The notes: generated by a model from the sequence alone, not told the origin. Counted from the first letter of the stretch, positions 1-8,278 are shown. The stretch is 64,000 bases of DNA from Streptomyces griseoflavus (GCF_014649995.1 NZ_BMUC01000001.1:582416-646415); one strand, 5' to 3'. Numbers and translations are program-made.

Positions 1-207
1 CTGGCCCGTGGTGGCCAGGCCGACCCACACCGCGCTGCCCGTGCTCTCGTACAGCACGTACGGCGCGGCCAGGTTCTGCAGCCAGCTGCCGGAGTTGGTC
101 ACGAGCGCCGCCACCCAGAACAGCGCGAAGTCCCGGTGGCCCAGCGCCCGTACGGAACGGCGCGGGCCGTGGCGGGGTGGCGGCTCGTGGCGGCGCCGGG
201 AGATCAC
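1..207 (-). CDS. MFS transporter, N-terminal part (cut by window edge)
   Basis: The 69 visible residues start with a basic, His/Arg/Pro-rich cytoplasmic tail and then the segment LGHRDFALFWVAALVTNSG, followed by WLQNLAAPYVLY. This is how the first helix of drug/siderophore-exporter-type major facilitator proteins (MFS_3/EntS type) begins. I start it at GTG, whose last bases overlap the TGA of the upstream hydrolase (GTGA overlap), so the two are translationally coupled. It probably moves a substrate or product of the adjoining aromatic pathway, but the substrate cannot be read from this fragment. The rest lies outside the window. Confidence 0.7.
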   Translation of the reverse strand, partial: MISRRRHEPPPRHGPRRSVRALGHRDFALFWVAALVTNSGSWLQNLAAPYVLYESTGSAVWVGLATTGQ

Positions 208-1067
208 TTCGTGTCGCGGCCCAGGCGGGAGGTGTACGGGAGCGCGCCGTCGGCGGTCACGCCCACCTCCAGGCGTCCGACCTTCTCGACCTCCATGGCG
301 ACCCGGTCGCCGCCCGCCAGTGGCCCGACGCCCTCCGGGGTGCCGGTGGCGATGACGTCGCCGGGCATGAGGGTCATCACGGAACTGGCGTACTCGATGA
401 GCCGCGGCACGCTGTAGATCATCAGGGAGGTCCGGCTGTGCTGGCGCTGCTCGCCGTTGACCCAGCAGCGCAGTTCGAGGTCGTCGGGGTCGCCGACCTC
501 GTCCTTGGTGACCACCCAGGGGCCGATCGGGGTGAAGGTGTCGAAGGACTTGCGGGTGGAACGGTCCTCGGTGGAGCGGATGGTGATGTCCAGGACGCAG
601 GTGTAGCCGAAGACGTGGTCGAGCGCGTCGGCACGGCTGACGTTGCGGGCCCGCCTGCCGATCACGACGCCGAGTTCGGCCTCCTGGTCGGTGCGTACGT
701 CGCTGTAGGGGAGCCTGACGAGTTCGTCCGGACCGATGACGGAGGAGCCGGCCTTCAGGAACACGCCCCACTCGGCGATGGTGTTCGGGTTGTTCATCTC
801 GGCCACGTGCGCCCGGTAGTTGGCCGGCGCGCCGATGATCTTGTGCGGCCGGGGCAGCGGGGCGGACCAGGCCACCTTCTCCGGGTCGATCCGGGGGGCG
901 GCGCGCAGCGCCGCCGGGGCGGTGACGTCGTCGAAGAGGTCCTGTTCCAGCAGCCGGTGCAGCGGGCCCTGCGGTGTGCCCGGGCCGGGGACCAGGTCCG
1001 TCACATCGATGACTTCCGTGTCCGTCGAGACCGCGAGGCGGTTCCCGTCGAAGACTCCAAGACGCAT
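204..1067 (-). CDS. Fumarylacetoacetate hydrolase (FAH) family protein, probable acylpyruvate hydrolase
   Basis: 287 residues. The open frame runs further upstream, but the ATG at 1067 has a strong AAGGAGG in front of it and begins the normal FAH N-terminus (MRLGVFDGNR). The family metal ligands are visible as E129 and E131 in DQEAELGVVIG and D160 in VLDIT, with the conserved RKSFDTF segment near 172-178 and a GTPEGVG loop near 243-249. FAH enzymes cleave C-C bonds of acylpyruvates such as fumarylpyruvate, maleylpyruvate and fumarylacetoacetate in the cytoplasm. Since a gentisate-dioxygenase-like gene sits in the same island, a maleylpyruvate or fumarylpyruvate hydrolase is the best inference. 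No maleylpyruvate isomerase gene is seen nearby. Confidence 0.85.
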   Translation of the reverse strand: MRLGVFDGNRLAVSTDTEVIDVTDLVPGPGTPQGPLHRLLEQDLFDDVTAPAALRAAPRIDPEKVAWSAPLPRPHKIIGAPANYRAHVAEMNNPNTIAEWGVFLKAGSSVIGPDELVRLPYSDVRTDQEAELGVVIGRRARNVSRADALDHVFGYTCVLDITIRSTEDRSTRKSFDTFTPIGPWVVTKDEVGDPDDLELRCWVNGEQRQHSRTSLMIYSVPRLIEYASSVMTLMPGDVIATGTPEGVGPLAGGDRVAMEVEKVGRLEVGVTADGALPYTSRLGRDTK

Positions 1068-1154
1068 CCGCGCCTCCTTCTCTCGCGACCCTGAAACGGT
1101 CGTCCGGCGACGGGGTGGCCGCGGGCCGGGGGACGGCGATGGCACCCCTCAAAA

Positions 1155-1182
1155 ATTCATCTGCTGATCAGAATGACTGGAT
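1155..1182. promoter_or_regulatory. Putative operator, copy 1 of a 28-bp motif
   Basis: This 28-bp stretch begins ATTCATC and ends ATGACTGGAT with CTGATCAG in the middle. It matches the stretch at 1318-1345 at 20 of 28 positions. It overlaps the -10 region of the FAH promoter. Two spaced copies in one divergent intergenic region suggest a common regulator, possibly the GntR protein encoded at 7447, although the motif is not an obvious HutC-type site. Confidence 0.5.
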
Positions 1183-1209
1183 GATAGGGGCGGCCGACGG
1201 GGGTTGCAA
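1181..1209 (-). promoter_or_regulatory. Predicted sigma-70-type promoter of the FAH gene
   Basis: Read on the minus strand there is TTGCAA (1204-1209), a 17-nt spacer and TATCAT (1181-1186), close to the HrdB consensus. Transcription would start about 1174, giving a leader of about 105 nt before the ATG at 1067. The first copy of the 28-bp repeat motif overlaps the -10 element and the start point, the usual place for a repressor site. Confidence 0.6.
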
Positions 1210-1317
1210 TGGTGCGGTCGAGGTCTTTTGGCCGACCGGAAAGGGGCTGGTGGGCCCTGGAAAAATGGTTGCTGCACACCCCTGGCGGGACCGTGGGGGG
1301 CCATGTACGTTGCAGCC

Positions 1318-1345
1318 ATTCATCCGGAGAAGCGGATGACTGAAT
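1318..1345. promoter_or_regulatory. Putative operator, copy 2 of a 28-bp motif
   Basis: It begins ATTCATCCG and ends GGATGACTGAAT. Inside is a perfect 7-bp inverted repeat, TCATCCG (1320-1326) and CGGATGA (1333-1339), separated by 6 bp. The outer ATTCA and TGAAT are also inverted. It lies 92 bp before the SDR start and shares 20 of 28 bases with copy 1. No convincing -35/-10 pair was found for the SDR operon beside it. Confidence 0.5.
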
Positions 1346-1436
1346 TTCTCTGCGGGTCGACGCGAGCCGCGGCGCGAGCCGTGTCGACCGCACCCACCCG
1401 ACCTCGTCCTTCCTTCCCTTCCAAGGGGGTGACCAC

Positions 1437-2198
1437 ATGCTGGAAAAATCCGGATTCGACGGCCTGGGAGTCGTCGTCACGGGAGCCGCCGCCGGGATCG
1501 GCGCCGCGACCGCCGAAGTGCTCGGCGGACTCGGCGCGCACGTCCTGGCCGTCGACCTGGACGCCGACGGTCTGACGGAACTGGCCGGACGCCTGGCCGG
1601 CTCGGGTGCCGGCTGCACCGTCGTCGAGGCCGACCTCACCGAGCGGTCCGACGTGGAGCGGGTCTCCCGGGCGGTGGAGGAGTCCGGGGTCGTCGTCAAG
1701 GCGCTGGTCAACAACGTCGGGGCGAACAGCAGGCGTTCGATCCTGGACCTGGACCCGGAGCAGTGGGACCGGGACCTGGCCCGCAACCTCACCAGCGCCT
1801 ACCTGCTCACCCGGGCCCTGCTGCCGGCGCTGCTCGCGGCGCCGCGCGGCGGGTCGGTCGTCAACGTCTCCTCGACGCACGCCCTCGCCGCCAACGCGGC
1901 GGCGCTGGGCTACGCCACCACCAAGTCCGGACTGCTGGGCTTCACCCGGCAGCTGGCCGCCGAGTACGCGGACCGGGGCCTGCGCGTCAACGCGGTCTGC
2001 CCCGGACTGACGATGACCAGGCGGATCGCCGACCGGGGCGTCACGGAACCGCAGGAACGCATGCGGGACCGGCTCCTCGGCAGAAGGTTCGCCGCACCCG
2101 AGGAGGTCGCGAACGGCATCGCGTTCCTCGCCTCGGACGCCGCCTCGTACATCACCGGCGTGACCTTGCCGATCGACGGCGGCTTCACCGCCCGCTGA
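1437..2198 (+). CDS. SDR family NAD(P)-dependent oxidoreductase
   Basis: 253 residues, the usual length of a classical short-chain dehydrogenase. The ATG follows AAGGGGGTGA. The cofactor loop TGAAAGIG is at 15-22, NNVG at 92-95, the catalytic Ser at 145/146, and the YxxxK pair is Y159/K163 in YATTKSG. The C-terminal segment with GGF is normal. It is the first gene of the plus-strand catabolic operon and lies 56 bp ahead of the PhyH gene. It would oxidise or reduce an alcohol/ketone intermediate (for example a dihydrodiol or side-chain alcohol); the true substrate cannot be told from sequence. Confidence 0.9.
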   Translation: MLEKSGFDGLGVVVTGAAAGIGAATAEVLGGLGAHVLAVDLDADGLTELAGRLAGSGAGCTVVEADLTERSDVERVSRAVEESGVVVKALVNNVGANSRRSILDLDPEQWDRDLARNLTSAYLLTRALLPALLAAPRGGSVVNVSSTHALAANAAALGYATTKSGLLGFTRQLAAEYADRGLRVNAVCPGLTMTRRIADRGVTEPQERMRDRLLGRRFAAPEEVANGIAFLASDAASYITGVTLPIDGGFTAR

Positions 2199-2254
2199 CC
2201 GGGCGGATCCCCCCCGGCACAGCCGGAACCCAACCAGAGAGAGGTGTGTGTTCC

Positions 2255-3079
2255 ATGACCACAGCGACGACCGGGACCCTGTCACCCGGCCAGGTCGACG
2301 GCTACCGCCGCGACGGCTTCCTGTTCCCGCTGGACGCCATGACGGCCGATCAGGCCGCGGCCTACCGGGCGAAGCTGGAGGCGTTCGAGGCCGAGTACGG
2401 GGAACGCGGCTCGGCCATCCTGCGCTCGAAGGCCCATCTGGTGCTCCCCTGGGTCAACGAGCTGATCCGCCTCGAGCCCGTGCTGGACGCGGTCGAGAGC
2501 ATCCTCGGCCCCGACCTCTACTGCTGGGGGTCCTCCTTCTTCATCAAGAACCCGCACCACCCCGGGTACGTGGCCTGGCACCAGGACGCCCCGTTCTCCA
2601 GCATTCCCAAGGGCGGGGAGATCATCACCGCCTGGATCGCACTGGCGCCCAGCATGGTGGAGAACGGCTGTCTGAAGGTGGTCGCCGGCACCCACACCAA
2701 GGAGGCCGAGCACACGTTCAACAGCGACGACTCCAACATGCTCTCCCAGGGGCAGGAGATCGCCGTCGACGTGGACGAGGACGACGCCACCCTGATCCAG
2801 CTCCGGCCCGGCCAGTTCTCGCTGCACCACCAGTTCATCTTCCACGGCTCGGGGCCGAGCCACAGCGACGAGCGGCGCATCGGCATCGCCGTCCGCTACA
2901 TGAAGCCCTTCGAGCGCGAGGAGGAGGGCAACACCGACACCGCCACCCTGGTGCGCGGCAGCGACCCGTACGGGACCTTCCTCCCCGAGCCGGTGCCCAC
3001 CGCCGACATGGCCCCCGAGTCCGTCGCCTACCTCGACGAGCAGCTGGTCAGCCGGCACGGAGACCGCTACCGCAAGTGA
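2255..3079 (+). CDS. Phytanoyl-CoA dioxygenase (PhyH) family protein
   Basis: 274 residues. The open frame is longer, but ATG 2255 lies 7 bp after GAGAGAGGTG and starts the conserved region. The Fe(II) facial triad is visible as H109 and D111 in WHQDAP and H197 in FHGSG, with arginines near 207 and 214 that would hold 2-oxoglutarate. The family performs Fe/2-oxoglutarate-dependent hydroxylation. Here it sits between an SDR and an ABC importer, so it may make a hydroxylated intermediate that the SDR then oxidises. It is unusual in a gentisate-type cluster. Confidence 0.88.
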   Translation: MTTATTGTLSPGQVDGYRRDGFLFPLDAMTADQAAAYRAKLEAFEAEYGERGSAILRSKAHLVLPWVNELIRLEPVLDAVESILGPDLYCWGSSFFIKNPHHPGYVAWHQDAPFSSIPKGGEIITAWIALAPSMVENGCLKVVAGTHTKEAEHTFNSDDSNMLSQGQEIAVDVDEDDATLIQLRPGQFSLHHQFIFHGSGPSHSDERRIGIAVRYMKPFEREEEGNTDTATLVRGSDPYGTFLPEPVPTADMAPESVAYLDEQLVSRHGDRYRK

Positions 3080-3086
3080 CCCGCCG

Positions 3087-3119
3087 GGCGGGGCCCGCGC
3101 CGCCGGGCGCGGCCCCGCC
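3087..3119 (+). terminator. Strong GC hairpin after the PhyH gene
   Basis: GGCGGGGCC (3087-3095) pairs with GGCCCCGCC (3111-3119), and GCGCC (3097-3101) with GGCGC (3106-3110), with one bulged C and a 4-nt loop. There is no U-run, which is common for Streptomyces terminators. It may terminate or attenuate the SDR-PhyH transcript before the transporter genes. Confidence 0.5.
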
Positions 3120-3132
3120 GCGATCGCCCCCC

Positions 3133-3158
3133 ACTGCCCCCACTGCCCCACTGCCCCC
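3133..3158. repeat. Short tandem repeat, three ACTGCCCC(C) units
   Basis: Three consecutive units, ACTGCCCCC, ACTGCCCC and ACTGCCCCC, lie in the 191-bp gap between the PhyH and binding-protein genes. The purpose is unknown; slippage-prone low-complexity DNA is the simplest view. Confidence 0.55.
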
Positions 3159-3270
3159 CAGAGCGAGGGTGCCGGCCTCGTCCCGTGCGACGAGCACGCC
3201 CGATCACGGCACGGCACCGAAAGACCGACACCGGCTGTGAAACAGCCTCGCGCGACGAGAGGTATAGAGC

Positions 3271-4320
3271 ATGAAGTACCGCCCGCACCGGACCGGTGTG
3301 CTCACCGTGGCCGTCCTCGCCTCCCTGGCCGTGCTGTCCGCCTGTGGAAAGGGCGGACCGGGGGTGAAGGCCGGCGAAGTGGCCGCCACCGGCGAGGCCC
3401 TGGCGGCCGCGGCCCAGAAGGAGGGCAAGGTCGTCTTCTACTGCTCCCTGACCCCCGCCTCGTGCGAAGCACTGGCCAAGGGGTTCGAGAAGGAGCACCG
3501 GGGGATCTCCGTCAAGGTCCTCAGAGCGACCAGCCCCGACCTGTCGGCGCGGTACGCGACCGAGAAGAAGTCGGCGGCCGAGACCGCCGACGTCATCCTG
3601 CACGCCGACGTCCCGTTCATCCAGACGGCCCTGAAGGAAGGGCTCGTCACATCCTTCGAGGACGCCGGACTGCTGCCCGCCGACCACCCGGAGAAGTGGC
3701 TCCTCGACAGCGAGGGCATCACCGGCACGCCGTACATCGTCGACGCCCTCGGCATCGGCATCAACACCGACCTGGTGAAGCCCGAGGACCGCCCGAAGAC
3801 CTGGGCCGACCTGGGCGACCCCAAGTGGAAGGGCAGGATGAACGGCCCGCACAAGGACGGCTCCGGCTACGCCACCTACTACGGCACCGTCGACGACCAC
3901 GTCGACGGCTTCCTGGAGAGCCTGAGCAAGCAGAAGATCTTCCCCGACCCCGGCGGCATGGTCAGCCTGACCGAGTCCCTGGCGGCCGGTCAGTACGCCA
4001 TCCAGAGCGTCGCCAGCAAGGCCGCCATCGACAACGCCAAGGCCAAGGGCGCGCCGGTCGACATCGTCTTCCCGGAGCCCGGCGCCACCGGCCCCGCCTT
4101 CGCCTACACGCTCAACCCCGAACCCGGACACCCCAACGCCCAGAAGCTGTTCGCCGGATACGTCCTGTCCGAGAAGGCCGGCCAGGCCCTGCACGGCGCC
4201 AACAGCGCCATCGCCACGCCCCAGGTGGAGACCGACTTCGCGCTCCTGCACCCCAACCTGGAGTACTACCGGCCCGCCAAGGTCGAAGAGGTCGCCAAGA
4301 TCCTCAACGGCGGCAGGTGA
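3271..4320 (+). CDS. ABC transporter substrate-binding lipoprotein (iron/spermidine-putrescine-like fold)
   Basis: 349 residues. The N-terminus is basic (MKYRPHR), then a hydrophobic stretch ending in the lipobox LSAC with the lipidated cysteine at 25. The body matches bacterial extracellular solute-binding proteins of the AfuA/FutA/thiamine-type group (EGKVVFYCSLTP, TWADLGDPKWKGR, PHKDGSGYATYYG). It would be anchored to the outer face of the membrane and hand its ligand to the permease 8 bp downstream. The family binds Fe3+, thiamine, 2-aminoethylphosphonate and carboxylates. Given the neighbours, an aromatic or carboxylate ligand is inferred, not shown. Confidence 0.88.
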   Translation: MKYRPHRTGVLTVAVLASLAVLSACGKGGPGVKAGEVAATGEALAAAAQKEGKVVFYCSLTPASCEALAKGFEKEHRGISVKVLRATSPDLSARYATEKKSAAETADVILHADVPFIQTALKEGLVTSFEDAGLLPADHPEKWLLDSEGITGTPYIVDALGIGINTDLVKPEDRPKTWADLGDPKWKGRMNGPHKDGSGYATYYGTVDDHVDGFLESLSKQKIFPDPGGMVSLTESLAAGQYAIQSVASKAAIDNAKAKGAPVDIVFPEPGATGPAFAYTLNPEPGHPNAQKLFAGYVLSEKAGQALHGANSAIATPQVETDFALLHPNLEYYRPAKVEEVAKILNGGR

Positions 4321-4328
4321 GCGACGGC

Positions 4329-6101
4329 ATGAGCGAGAACTCCGTCATCGACACCGAGCGCGCCCCCGCGCCCGCCGGCCCGCCACGCCCCCCGCGCCGC
4401 GGCGCCTCCCCCACCGCGTTCCGCCTCGTCGTGCTGCTGGTGGCGGCCGGGGTGGCGCTGCTGATCGGCTACCCCCTGGTACGCATCGTGCTCGGCCTGG
4501 TGTGGGTGGACGGCACGCTGACCTTCTCGGCCGTCTCCGAGACCCTGGCGCTGCCCGGCCTGGGGGAGACCCTGCTCGACACGTTCGTCGTGGTCGGCAG
4601 CGCCGTCGTCCTGGCCCTGGTCATCGGTTCGGTCTTCGCCTGGCTCAACGAGCGGACCGACGCCCGGATGGGCGTCCTCACCGATGTGCTCCCCGTCGTC
4701 AACTTCCTGATGCCCGGGATCGCGACGGCGGTGGGCTGGCTGCTGCTGCTGTCCTCGGACGCCGGGTACGTCAACAAGGTCATCCGCTCCGTGGCCAACG
4801 GGGTGTTCGGGGCGAACCTGACCTCCGGCCCGTTCAGCGCCAACTCCTGGTACACCGTCATCGGCGTCTACACCCTCACCCTGGTCCCGTTCGTCTACCT
4901 GGTGGTGTCGGCGGGACTGCGCAACCTGGACTCCCGGCTGGAGGAGCAGTCCCGGATGTGCGGGGCCGGTGTGGTCACGACCCTGCTGCGGGTGACGCTT
5001 CCGGCGCTGCGCCCCAGCCTGCTCAGCGCGGCCTTCCTGGCCGTGTGGTTCGGTTTCGCGGTCTTCTCGGTGCCGGTGGTGCTCGCCGAGCCGGCGGGCA
5101 TCCGGATGCTGTCGGTGGAGATCGTCCACCTGCTCACCTCCTCCTACCCGCCCCAGACCGGCGCGGCCATCGGGCTCAGCAGCCTGGAACTGGTCGTGCT
5201 GGGCGTGATCTGGCTGCTGCAGCAGCGGTCGCTGCGCGGCGGCCGTACGGCGGTCATGGGCGGCAAGGGAGCGGGCACCGAGCGCATCCCGCTGGGCCGG
5301 CTGCGCGGGGTGGCACGGGCGGCGATGCTGCTCTACCTGTTCTGCGCCGTGGTCCTGCCCGTGGGCGCGCTGACCCTGGTCACGCTCAACGGCTACTGGG
5401 GCACCCCCTCCTGGGAGAACTTCGGCCTGAGCTCCTTCTGGTCGATCCTCACCGACCCCGCCAACCAGCAGGCGATCGTCAACAGCCTCCTGTTCTCCCT
5501 GATCACCGCGACGGTCGCGGTGATGATCGGCGGCGGCATCGCCTGGCTGTCGGTCCACTCCCCGGGCGCCGTCGCGAAGGCCGCCGCGGCCGTCTCCAAG
5601 GTGCCGGCCGCCATCCCGCCGGTCGTCGTCGCCGTGGGCATGGTGCTGGCCTTCGCCGGAGAACCGTTCTTCCTCGGCGGCACCGCCCTCATCCTGCTGG
5701 CGGGCTTCCTGGTGGTCGCGATGCCGGAGGCGTCCATCACCTCGGAAGCCGCGGTCGGCCAGGTCGGTACGGAGCTGGGGCAGGCGTCCGCGCTCTCCGG
5801 CGCCTCCCAGGGACGCACCTTCCGCTCCGTCTACCTCCCCCTGATGCTGCCGGGGCTGGCCGCGGGCTGGACGCTGATCTTCGTCCGGATCATGGCGGAC
5901 GTCGAGGCCTCGGCCCTCCTGGCGAGCACCGGGACACCGGTGATCGGCTTCCAGCTCCTGGCCCTGTTCGAAGGAGGGGGCGGATACGCCGAACTGGCGG
6001 CCCTCGCCCTGTTCGTGTCCCTCGTCTCCATGCTGATGGTGGCGGTGGTCCTGAGCGCCACCTCGATGTGGCAGGCACGCAGAAACCGTCAACAGTCCTA
6101 G
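4329..6101 (+). CDS. ABC transporter permease, two fused domains (ThiP/FbpB type)
   Basis: 590 residues, about twice the usual permease length, because two transmembrane units are fused. Each half has its own EAA-type loop contacting the ATPase: one around EEQSRMCGAGVV with LPALRPSL, the other around GQASALSGASQG with LPLMLPGL. About 12 membrane helices are visible, after a Pro/Ala-rich cytoplasmic N-terminus. ATG 4329 lies 8 bp after the binding-protein stop, with GGTGAG as ribosome site. With the lipoprotein and the ATPase it forms a complete importer. Confidence 0.9.
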   Translation: MSENSVIDTERAPAPAGPPRPPRRGASPTAFRLVVLLVAAGVALLIGYPLVRIVLGLVWVDGTLTFSAVSETLALPGLGETLLDTFVVVGSAVVLALVIGSVFAWLNERTDARMGVLTDVLPVVNFLMPGIATAVGWLLLLSSDAGYVNKVIRSVANGVFGANLTSGPFSANSWYTVIGVYTLTLVPFVYLVVSAGLRNLDSRLEEQSRMCGAGVVTTLLRVTLPALRPSLLSAAFLAVWFGFAVFSVPVVLAEPAGIRMLSVEIVHLLTSSYPPQTGAAIGLSSLELVVLGVIWLLQQRSLRGGRTAVMGGKGAGTERIPLGRLRGVARAAMLLYLFCAVVLPVGALTLVTLNGYWGTPSWENFGLSSFWSILTDPANQQAIVNSLLFSLITATVAVMIGGGIAWLSVHSPGAVAKAAAAVSKVPAAIPPVVVAVGMVLAFAGEPFFLGGTALILLAGFLVVAMPEASITSEAAVGQVGTELGQASALSGASQGRTFRSVYLPLMLPGLAAGWTLIFVRIMADVEASALLASTGTPVIGFQLLALFEGGGGYAELAALALFVSLVSMLMVAVVLSATSMWQARRNRQQS

Positions 6102-6114
6102 AAGGAGAGCCGCC

Positions 6115-7305
6115 ATGGCGAACGTCGTATCCCTGGACGCGGGAGACGTCACGGCCCGCGAGGCCACCGCGCACCCTCCGGCACCGGCCGCTTCGGAGCC
6201 GGCGCTCAGGATCAGGGGCGTGCGCAAGATGTACCGCCGCAGCGACGGGCAGTCCGTGCCCGCCGTCGACGACACCACCCTGGACATCCACGAGGGTGAG
6301 GTGCTGGTGCTGCTCGGCGCCAGCGGCTGCGGGAAGAGCACCTTCCTGCGGTGCATCGCCGGTCTGGAGAAGCCCGACGCCGGAAGCATCGAGAGCCGCG
6401 GGAAGATCCTCTCCTCCGCCGAGGACGGTGTCTTCGTCCCGCCCGAGCAGCGCGACGTCAGCATGATCTTCCAGTCGTACGCCCTGTGGCCGCACATGAC
6501 CATCTTCAAGAACGTCGCCTACCCGCTGACCACCGGCCACCACAAGGGCCTGACCCGGGAACAGATCCGGGAACGGGTCATGGGCGTGCTGGAGATGATG
6601 GGCATCGCCCACCTCGCGGAACAGCACCCCGCGCAGATCAGCGGCGGGCAGCAGCAGCGCGTCGCGCTGGCCCGGGCCCTGGTCAAGGACTCCGGCATCG
6701 TCCTGTTCGACGAACCGCTGTCCAACGTCGACGCCCGGGTGCGCGACCAGTTGCGCGCCGAGATCCGGGAGATGCAGAAGCGCCTGGGCTTCACCGCGGT
6801 CTACGTCACCCACGACCAGGAGGAGGCGATCGGGATGGCCGACCGTATCGCCGTCATCGACCACGGGGTCGTGGCCCACGTCGCCACCCCGCGCGAGGTC
6901 TACCTCAAGCCGGCCAACCTCCGGGTGGCGCGGTTCATCGGCAAGCTCAACGAGGTGGAGGGCACGGTCACGGCCGTCCGGGACGACGGCAGCGTCACGG
7001 TCGCCACCGCCCTGGGCGAGATCGAGGCCGCCGGCGGGCAGGACGGCCTGCGCGCCGGGCAGGAGATCGCGGCGGTCTGGCGGCCCGACCGCACGGTCCT
7101 GAACGGCCCCGCCGGCGGCGGGAACGACTGGCCGGGCACGGTGCGGACCTCGGAGTTCTACGGCTCCTTCACCGACAGCCGGATCACCCTGGGGGACCAG
7201 GGCCAGGAGGTCATGCACTGGGCGACGGGGGACGTGCCCCTGGAGACGGGCGGCTCCGTGCGGCTCTCGGTCGCGCCGTCCGACGTCAGGGTGCTGGCAC
7301 GGTAG
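6115..7305 (+). CDS. ABC transporter ATP-binding protein (PotA/FbpC type)
   Basis: 396 residues. Walker A is GASGCGKST (near 69-77), the Q-loop lies in MIFQSYALWPH, the signature is ISGGQQQRVALARAL, Walker B ends in VLFDEPLSNVD and the switch His is in VTHDQEEA. The last 130 residues form a TOBE/OB-type regulatory domain, as in importers of spermidine, iron and thiamine. The start has GAAGGAGAG before it. It is 13 bp after the permease and completes the importer. Confidence 0.93.
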   Translation: MANVVSLDAGDVTAREATAHPPAPAASEPALRIRGVRKMYRRSDGQSVPAVDDTTLDIHEGEVLVLLGASGCGKSTFLRCIAGLEKPDAGSIESRGKILSSAEDGVFVPPEQRDVSMIFQSYALWPHMTIFKNVAYPLTTGHHKGLTREQIRERVMGVLEMMGIAHLAEQHPAQISGGQQQRVALARALVKDSGIVLFDEPLSNVDARVRDQLRAEIREMQKRLGFTAVYVTHDQEEAIGMADRIAVIDHGVVAHVATPREVYLKPANLRVARFIGKLNEVEGTVTAVRDDGSVTVATALGEIEAAGGQDGLRAGQEIAAVWRPDRTVLNGPAGGGNDWPGTVRTSEFYGSFTDSRITLGDQGQEVMHWATGDVPLETGGSVRLSVAPSDVRVLAR

Positions 7306-7350
7306 CCGGGGCGCCGGGCCGCCGGCGTACCGGACGGAAGCGGCCTCCCC

Positions 7351-7372
7351 TTCCCCGACGCCCGCCGGGGAA
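7351..7372 (+). terminator. Weak hairpin after the ABC operon
   Basis: TTCCCC (7351-7356) pairs with GGGGAA (7367-7372) around a 10-nt loop, followed by AATTCC. It is a modest candidate end for the importer transcript, before the GntR gene's own control region. Confidence 0.35.
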
Positions 7373-7388
7373 ATTCCGTCCACCCGGT

Positions 7389-7412
7389 GCCGGATTATCC
7401 GGCTGTTAATAT
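7389..7412. promoter_or_regulatory. 15-bp palindrome and -10 element before the GntR gene
   Basis: GCCGGAT-T-ATCCGGC (7389-7403) is a perfect odd-length palindrome. It lies directly upstream of TAATAT (7407-7412), a good -10 hexamer, and so would occupy the promoter spacer. This is a classic autorepressor position. No good -35 hexamer is seen, which suits a regulated promoter. Confidence 0.5.
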
Positions 7413-7446
7413 GCAGGGTTGGAATTTTCCGTGACCTCCTAGGGGA

Positions 7447-8208
7447 ATGATGCAGCACACGCCACCCCCCGCTCCTCTGTATCAGCGAGTATTCGGGGTG
7501 ATCTACCAGCGGATCCGGCTGGGTGACTACCCGGCGGGAGAGGCCCTGCCCACCGAGGACCGGCTCGTCGCCGAGTTCTCGGTGAGCAAGGCGACCATCC
7601 GCAAGGCCGTGGACGAGCTCATCGCCCGCGGGCTGGTATATCGCCGGCAGGGGAAAGGCACGTTCGTGTACGGGGACGCGGAAGAGAAGATCGGAAGTGT
7701 CTTCCGGGGGTCCCTGCTCGACCTCATCTCCGGCACGCCGCGCATGCCGCTGCACGACGTGGGGGTGGAGATCGGGGTCCGGTTCCCCGCCTCGGTCCGG
7801 GCGGCCCTCGGCACCGGGCGGGAGACCGGCAACGTCGTCTGGAACCGGCGCACCGCCGGCGGCACGGTGTTCGTCTACTCGACGCACTATCTCGCCCCGG
7901 AGATCGAGCACTACGCACGGGAGCCCCGGCTGCGCACCGAGGGGCTGCTGGCGGTGCTGCACAGCGACGGGGTGGCCATGGAGGGCGCCGAGCAGCGGGT
8001 CTCGGCGCAGCTGGCGGACACCGAGGTGGCCGAACGGCTGGAGACGGAGCTGGGCGCCCCGGTGCTGTTCGCCCAGCGGATCCTGCGCTCCGCGGACGGC
8101 CCCATCGACGTGCTGCACAGCTGGTACCGCGGCGACCTGTACGAATGGCTCTCCCGCCTGGACATCAGAAGTGACGGAGGCGTCGTGATGGCCCCCGAGG
8201 AAAGCTGA
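7447..8208 (+). CDS. GntR family transcriptional regulator with UTRA domain (HutC type)
   Basis: 253 residues. The winged helix-turn-helix covers about 10-75, with PAGEALPTEDRLVAEFSVSK and the GntR signature ATIRKAVDELIARGL and RRQGKGTFV. The rest is a UTRA ligand-binding domain. The start is ambiguous: AGGGGA nearly touches ATG 7447, and the adjacent ATG 7450 has better spacing. UTRA regulators are mostly repressors released by a small metabolite. Lying inside the island, it probably senses the aromatic substrate or an intermediate and controls this operon and perhaps the divergent region at 1068-1436. Confidence 0.9.
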   Translation: MMQHTPPPAPLYQRVFGVIYQRIRLGDYPAGEALPTEDRLVAEFSVSKATIRKAVDELIARGLVYRRQGKGTFVYGDAEEKIGSVFRGSLLDLISGTPRMPLHDVGVEIGVRFPASVRAALGTGRETGNVVWNRRTAGGTVFVYSTHYLAPEIEHYAREPRLRTEGLLAVLHSDGVAMEGAEQRVSAQLADTEVAERLETELGAPVLFAQRILRSADGPIDVLHSWYRGDLYEWLSRLDIRSDGGVVMAPEES

Positions 8209-8244
8209 GACCGTGCGGGCCGAATAACGCAGAAATGAAAGGGA

Positions 8245-8278
8245 GCGCACCGCTTCCGAATTCCGGGGAAGGGTGCGC
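8245..8278 (+). terminator. Hairpin between the GntR and cupin genes
   Basis: GCGCACCGCTTCC (8245-8257) pairs with GGAAGGGTGCGC (8267-8278), with one bulge and a 9-nt loop. A T-run (CTTTTTCC) follows about 15 nt later. It likely ends the regulator transcript. The 157-bp gap then leads to the catabolic genes, which must have their own promoter. Confidence 0.5.

Larger units (their letters stand above)
1068..1436. other. Divergent control region between FAH and SDR genes
   Basis: 369 bp without a gene. It holds the minus-strand promoter and the two related 28-bp motifs listed separately. It contains unusually A/T-rich patches for this genome (around 1150-1190 and 1260-1350), as expected of a regulated promoter region. 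Confidence 0.6.

Noticed and set aside
8245-8278. Riboswitch before the cupin gene
   Set aside because: Only a single stem with a following T-run is visible, which is explained by a terminator of the GntR gene.
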